From: Flavobacterium proteolyticum
GTDB lineage: Bacteria > Bacteroidota > Bacteroidia > Flavobacteriales > Flavobacteriaceae
Direction: 5' to 3'
Assembly: GCF_015223105.1 (NCBI RefSeq)
Contig: NZ_JADFTZ010000003.1
Coordinates: forward strand, 238,735-302,734
Length of the DNA stretch: 64,000 bases
The notes below the pieces were generated by a model. It saw nothing but the letters and a program-made list of their open reading frames with translations, was not told the origin of the DNA and made no database searches. Positions 60,668 through 64,000 of this stretch are shown here, in pieces (the first letter of the stretch is position 1; each line of letters opens with the position of its first letter). Made by a program: the position numbers and the translations under genes.

Positions 60668-61554
60668 TATAAGTACACGTTTTGATATTCGTTATGAGCT
60701 ACTCTTCTTTTGTATTTTTTCTGAATAACAGCTCCAATGGAATCTTCCCAATCTAAAGGAAATTTGTATTCATTCACCGATTCAATTCCGATAACTTCAG
60801 CTGCTGTTCCACAGAAGAAAGCGCTATCTGCTGTAAAAATTTCATCTGGAGTGAAATATTTTTCTTCAATCTCGTAACCTAATTCTTTTCCTATTTCTAA
60901 AACCGTTTGACGTGTGATTCCGGCAAGGATATTTCCTAATGGTGCTGTGAATAATTTTCCGTCTTTCTCAATGAAGAAGTTGGCACCAGGACCTTCTGCA
61001 ACATAACCATTCATGTCTGTCAACAATGCTTCATCGTAACCTTTGGCTTTAGCTTCTGTTGTAGCCAAAATGCTGTTCGTATAATGTCCCACTACTTTAG
61101 CTTCCACAAAACATGATTTTGGATTTGGACGTTGGAAAGAAGACAACATAACTCGTAATAGCTTATCTCCTAAGTATTTTCCCCATTCCCAAGCCATTAT
61201 TACGACATGCACTTCATTTGTTGGTGTTAATGACATATTATCCCCCAAATAAACTAAAGGACGGATGTAAGCGTCTTTTAATCCATTTAATTCCAACAAT
61301 TGATAAGTAATTAATTCTAATTCTTTTACAGAATATTGTAAATTAATATGCATTACTTCTGCCGAATAATGTAATCGCTCATAGTGTTCCTTTGCTTTGA
61401 AAATTCGAACACCATCTGGAGTATCATAGGCTCTAATACCTTCAAATACGCCATTACCATAATGCATTGTTTGGTTATAAATACTTACTGGGGCTTCTTT
61501 AACTTTTACAAATTGCCCGTTAAAAAAAATGGTGGTGTTTTCGTTGTAATACAT
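60667..61554 (-). CDS. ilvE: branched-chain amino acid aminotransferase of the ilv operon
   Basis: A 295-residue class IV PLP aminotransferase, shorter and E. coli IlvE-like, unlike the copy at 8913. It shows [38 protein letters not shown] (PLP lysine region), [14 protein letters not shown] and [12 protein letters not shown]. First structural gene of the ilv operon, 27 bases after a hairpin terminator that could be an attenuator. Its position argues that this copy finishes biosynthesis. Confidence 0.95.
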   Translation of the reverse strand: MYYNENTTIFFNGQFVKVKEAPVSIYNQTMHYGNGVFEGIRAYDTPDGVRIFKAKEHYERLHYSAEVMHINLQYSVKELELITYQLLELNGLKDAYIRPLVYLGDNMSLTPTNEVHVVIMAWEWGKYLGDKLLRVMLSSFQRPNPKSCFVEAKVVGHYTNSILATTEAKAKGYDEALLTDMNGYVAEGPGANFFIEKDGKLFTAPLGNILAGITRQTVLEIGKELGYEIEEKYFTPDEIFTADSAFFCGTAAEVIGIESVNEYKFPLDWEDSIGAVIQKKYKRRVAHNEYQNVYL

Positions 61555-61580
61555 AATTTTTAAAATTTTAAAATAAAAAA

Positions 61581-61606
61581 AGCCTTTCCCAAAAACGGAA
61601 AAGGCT
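61581..61606 (-). terminator. terminator hairpin directly before ilvE, candidate attenuator
   Basis: On the minus strand AGCCTTTTCC and GGGAAAGGCT (one G-U) form a 10-base stem with loop GTTTTT, followed by seven T, 27 bases before the ilvE ATG. A competing 7-base pairing of 61593-61599 with 61624-61630 is possible, which would disturb its top. Confidence 0.8.
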
Positions 61607-61631
61607 CATAATAATCAAACCAATCCGTCTA

Positions 61632-61679
61632 TTAAACACGAATATTTTTAATACTAATTGTAATATTTATATTTTCCAT
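61632..61679 (-). CDS. candidate ilv leader peptide, MENINITISIKNIRV
   Basis: A 15-codon frame with five isoleucine codons at positions 4, 6, 8, 10 and 13 and a final valine, ending four bases before the predicted antiterminator strand. An isoleucine-rich peptide followed by a terminator hairpin and the ilv genes is the classical layout of ribosome-mediated attenuation. Whether it is translated is unproven and no clear promoter is seen between it and the upstream adhesin gene. Confidence 0.6.
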   Translation of the reverse strand: MENINITISIKNIRV

Positions 61680-61682
61680 TTG

Positions 61683-61778
61683 TTAGCTACACTTAATAAT
61701 TAAGACTAAAAGTCCAATCGAAATAATAGTGTTTATTACGATTAGGATTTTATTCCAAATGTTAGGACTTGTTTTCAT
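61683..61778 (-). CDS. 31-residue hydrophobic protein between adhesin and ilv leader
   Basis: A 31-codon frame with one membrane segment (NKILIVINTIISIGLLVLII) and a KCS end. It starts three bases after the adhesin stop and ends three bases before the leader peptide ATG. Half of its residues are Ile, Leu or Val, so it could belong to the ilv leader, be a tiny membrane protein expressed with the adhesin, or be chance. Confidence 0.45.
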   Translation of the reverse strand: MKTSPNIWNKILIVINTIISIGLLVLIIKCS

Positions 61779-61781
61779 TGT

Positions 61782-64000
61782 TTATCGTTTTAACGAGAAG
61801 TGTGCTTTGAATTGTTTCTTAGCTCCGTTCTCTAAATAATCAACAGTGAACCAGTAATCGGTTGAAGGAAGGTTTTCTTGGTTGTAAGTACCATCCCAAA
61901 ACTCTTCACCTCTTAACTGTTTGATTAGTTTTCCATATCTATCAAAGATGTAGATTACATCGGTATCTTGTAAGCCTGCAATAAACCAACCATCATTGAT
62001 ACCATCTCCATTTGGTGTAAAATAATGAGGATAATCAATCACCAATAATGTATAAGTTAAATAAGTACATCCTTGTGTATCAACTACTGTTATAGTATGA
62101 GGTCCAGCACTTACATTGGTAAACACATTAGAAGATTGTAAAGTTCCCTCATCTAATGAATACATTAATGTTCCGCTTCCTCCTGTTACATTCACTGTTA
62201 AAGTGGCATTTCCACTAAAATAAGCACTTTGGGTTACAGTCATACTTACCGCTGGTGTTACAGATGTAACATTTGCAGTTACCATAGTTGTAACATCTGA
62301 AGAAACACAATTCGTAATACTATTTGTAGCAATTACACCATACGTACCTACTGCATTTGCAGCATAAGTAGCATTATTTGAATTTGGAATCGCTACTCCA
62401 TTGAAATACCATACAAAATCATAAGTAGCATTATCTAAACCAGAATCTAATGTGTAGGATTGGAATGGAACTCCAAATTCATCCACACAAATCGCTCCAT
62501 CAGTTAAAACTGGTTTTGGTAACGGATTCACATATACTCTTACTACTATTGGTATACCTGAACATCCTGCAGCTGTTGGAGTAATTGTATAATCTACATA
62601 ACCCACTACATTATCTACTGAAGTAGTTAAATTTTGGATAATAGTATAAGTTGGTCCAGGGGCACTTCCTGCAGTTGCGCCATTAACTCCAACGGCATTG
62701 ACTGTCCAATTGAAAATAGTTCCAGCATTAAAAGATGATACAAATATGTTAGTTGGAAGAACACCACTACATAAAGGTGGATGCGTTGGATTAGCAAACA
62801 ACTCTGGACGTGGATTAACTAAAACCGTTACCGATTGTGGTGTTCCTACACATCCATTGAAAGTTGGTGTAATTTGATACGTAACACTTCCTTGTGATAA
62901 TCCCGTTGTTGTTAAAGTCTGTTGAATACTTGTTCCCGTTCCATTTGAAGCACCTGCTACTCCTGAAATACTAGTTATTACCCAACTAAACACGGTACCT
63001 GGAATAGTGCCAGTAAAAGAAATATTTGTAGTTTCTCCTGAACAAATTGGCGATGGACTACTAGCAATTATTACATCAGGAATAGGGTTAACTTGAACTC
63101 GAATTTGAGTTGGCGTACCTGCACAACCATTTGCTTCTGCAATAACTGTATAGACAACTTCTACTGTTGTTGTAGTCCCTGGACTAACAGTTAACAGTTG
63201 ATTAATTGAATTACCTGTTCCTCCTGCTGCTCCTAAAACATTTCCTCCGGTTACCGTCCATGAGAAAATCGCTCCTGGAACATTGCTTGTTAACTGAATG
63301 TTAGTTGTACCTCCAGAACAGAACGTAGGGTTTGAATTTGTTGCGATAACATTTGGAATTATAAAACTAGTATTACTAAATATTACTGAAGGTAATGATG
63401 TACAAGTTCCATTTGATGCGGAAACTGTGTAGTTAGTATTTAAAACCATTCCTGAAATTAAACCTCCAACAGATACTGATGGTCCCGAAGGAGAAAAAAC
63501 ATAAGTAACTCCGGATGTATAATTGCTAATTGTTGAAGTTCCATTTGTGTTACAAGTAGCTGCAGTTGTTGTGATGGTAGGTACGGATGGTGTAGTTAAT
63601 TGTGCTGATGTACTAAAAGCTACCGATGCCGCTGATGTACAACTTCCATTTGATGCTGCAACTGTATAACTCGTTCCATTTGTCATTCCTGAGATAGCAC
63701 CAGTGCCACTTACTGTAGGTCCTATTGGATTAAAAACATAAGTGATTCCTGATGTGTAATTGCTAATAGTTGCGGTTCCACTTGCCGAACAAGTAGCGGC
63801 AGTTGTTGTTATTGTAGGTACAGATGGTGTGGTTAATTGCGCTGATGTACTAAATGATAAAGATGCCGCTGATGTACAACTTCCATTTGATGCTGCAACT
63901 GTATAACTCGTTCCATTTGTCATTCCTGAGATAGCTCCAGTGCCACTTACTGTAGGTCCTATTGGATTAAAAACATAAGTGATTCCTGATGCGTAATTGC
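61782..64000 (-). CDS. large surface adhesin with type B (CHU_C) sorting domain, 3' part
   Basis: The frame is open to the window end, so the N-terminus is missing; at least 739 residues are present. From the window edge: imperfect repeats of about 79 residues (NYTSGITYVFNPIGPTVSG, MTNGTSYTVAASNGSCTSAA), then three PKD-like domains of about 85 residues with paired cysteines (FCSGGTTNIQL, ICSGETTNISF, LCSGVLPTNIF), a further Ig-like stretch, and the C-terminal type IX secretion type B sorting domain (YFTPNGDGINDGWFI, DRYGKLIKQL, FWDGTYN). It is exported through type IX secretion and held at or released from the cell surface, probably for adhesion or gliding. Confidence 0.93.
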   Translation of the reverse strand, partial: NYASGITYVFNPIGPTVSGTGAISGMTNGTSYTVAASNGSCTSAASLSFSTSAQLTTPSVPTITTTAATCSASGTATISNYTSGITYVFNPIGPTVSGTGAISGMTNGTSYTVAASNGSCTSAASVAFSTSAQLTTPSVPTITTTAATCNTNGTSTISNYTSGVTYVFSPSGPSVSVGGLISGMVLNTNYTVSASNGTCTSLPSVIFSNTSFIIPNVIATNSNPTFCSGGTTNIQLTSNVPGAIFSWTVTGGNVLGAAGGTGNSINQLLTVSPGTTTTVEVVYTVIAEANGCAGTPTQIRVQVNPIPDVIIASSPSPICSGETTNISFTGTIPGTVFSWVITSISGVAGASNGTGTSIQQTLTTTGLSQGSVTYQITPTFNGCVGTPQSVTVLVNPRPELFANPTHPPLCSGVLPTNIFVSSFNAGTIFNWTVNAVGVNGATAGSAPGPTYTIIQNLTTSVDNVVGYVDYTITPTAAGCSGIPIVVRVYVNPLPKPVLTDGAICVDEFGVPFQSYTLDSGLDNATYDFVWYFNGVAIPNSNNATYAANAVGTYGVIATNSITNCVSSDVTTMVTANVTSVTPAVSMTVTQSAYFSGNATLTVNVTGGSGTLMYSLDEGTLQSSNVFTNVSAGPHTITVVDTQGCTYLTYTLLVIDYPHYFTPNGDGINDGWFIAGLQDTDVIYIFDRYGKLIKQLRGEEFWDGTYNQENLPSTDYWFTVDYLENGAKKQFKAHFSLKR
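63424..64000. repeat. 237-base tandem repeats in the adhesin gene
   Basis: A 237-base (79-codon) unit repeats with near identity at 63661 and 63898 and more weakly at 63424. The two outer units differ by only a few bases over most of their length. The array runs past the window end, so its copy number is unknown. Confidence 0.9.

Noticed and set aside
61555..61781. A clear promoter for the ilv operon
   Set aside because: No exact TAnnTTTG was found on the minus strand; the closest, TAACATTTG at 61756-61764, has one extra base, so no promoter was listed.

Overview
The window looks like a chromosomal segment of a Flavobacterium-type bacterium (Bacteroidota, Flavobacteriaceae). The DNA is AT-rich. 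Many genes are preceded by the flavobacterial -7 promoter element TAnnTTTG, and purine-rich Shine-Dalgarno sites are rarely seen. Menaquinone is the quinone, gliding/type IX secretion features occur (a type B sorting domain), the tmRNA tag is GENNYALAA, and many predicted proteins are families familiar from flavobacteria.

Layout. 1-6600: the 3' end of uvrA, a LETM1-related gene, a SulP anion transporter with two beta-carbonic anhydrases, and a divergent dps/oxyR pair. 6650-15080: housekeeping and small genes (mnmD, a heme lipoprotein with a DUF4920 protein, a class II branched-chain aminotransferase, a MazG-like enzyme, tcdA, TatD, MFS). 15078-17605: a BlaI/M56 two-gene regulatory unit behind three evenly spaced palindromes. 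17666-21190: apt, tRNA-Arg, NUDIX, a glycosyltransferase and miaE, with heptanucleotide arrays between them. 21245-29773: a menaquinone cluster (menB, menA, menC) interleaved with bacterial-PH membrane proteins and one frameshifted gene. 29878-38732: a C1 peptidase, a serine hydrolase, an extradiol dioxygenase-like enzyme, a YheT-like hydrolase, CvfB and a porin. 38824-44572: prmA, clpS, a YeeE/YedE pair, kdsA. 44658-48238: a predicted regulon around a small winged-helix repressor, with matching palindromes ahead of two promoters and creD at the end. 48296-54140: an FHS sugar transporter, an NAD(P)-dependent oxidoreductase, tmRNA, and an exported KatG. 54330-61554: the ilvE-D-B-N-C-A operon behind a candidate attenuator. 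61782-64000: the 3' part of a very repetitive surface adhesin, cut by the window end.

How genes work together. Oxidative stress is served by OxyR, Dps and KatG. CO2/bicarbonate handling is grouped in one block. The six ilv genes cover branched-chain amino acid synthesis from threonine to isoleucine and from pyruvate to valine. men genes supply the respiratory quinone. Two signal-responsive units (BlaI/M56 and the winged-helix/CreD unit) are the most distinctive regulatory systems here.

No integrase, transposase, CRISPR array or prophage was seen. No gene-free stretch exceeds about 300 bases apart from the one occupied by tmRNA. Starts were moved from upstream TTG/GTG codons to ATG codons where a signal peptide, family N-terminus or promoter position argued for it.
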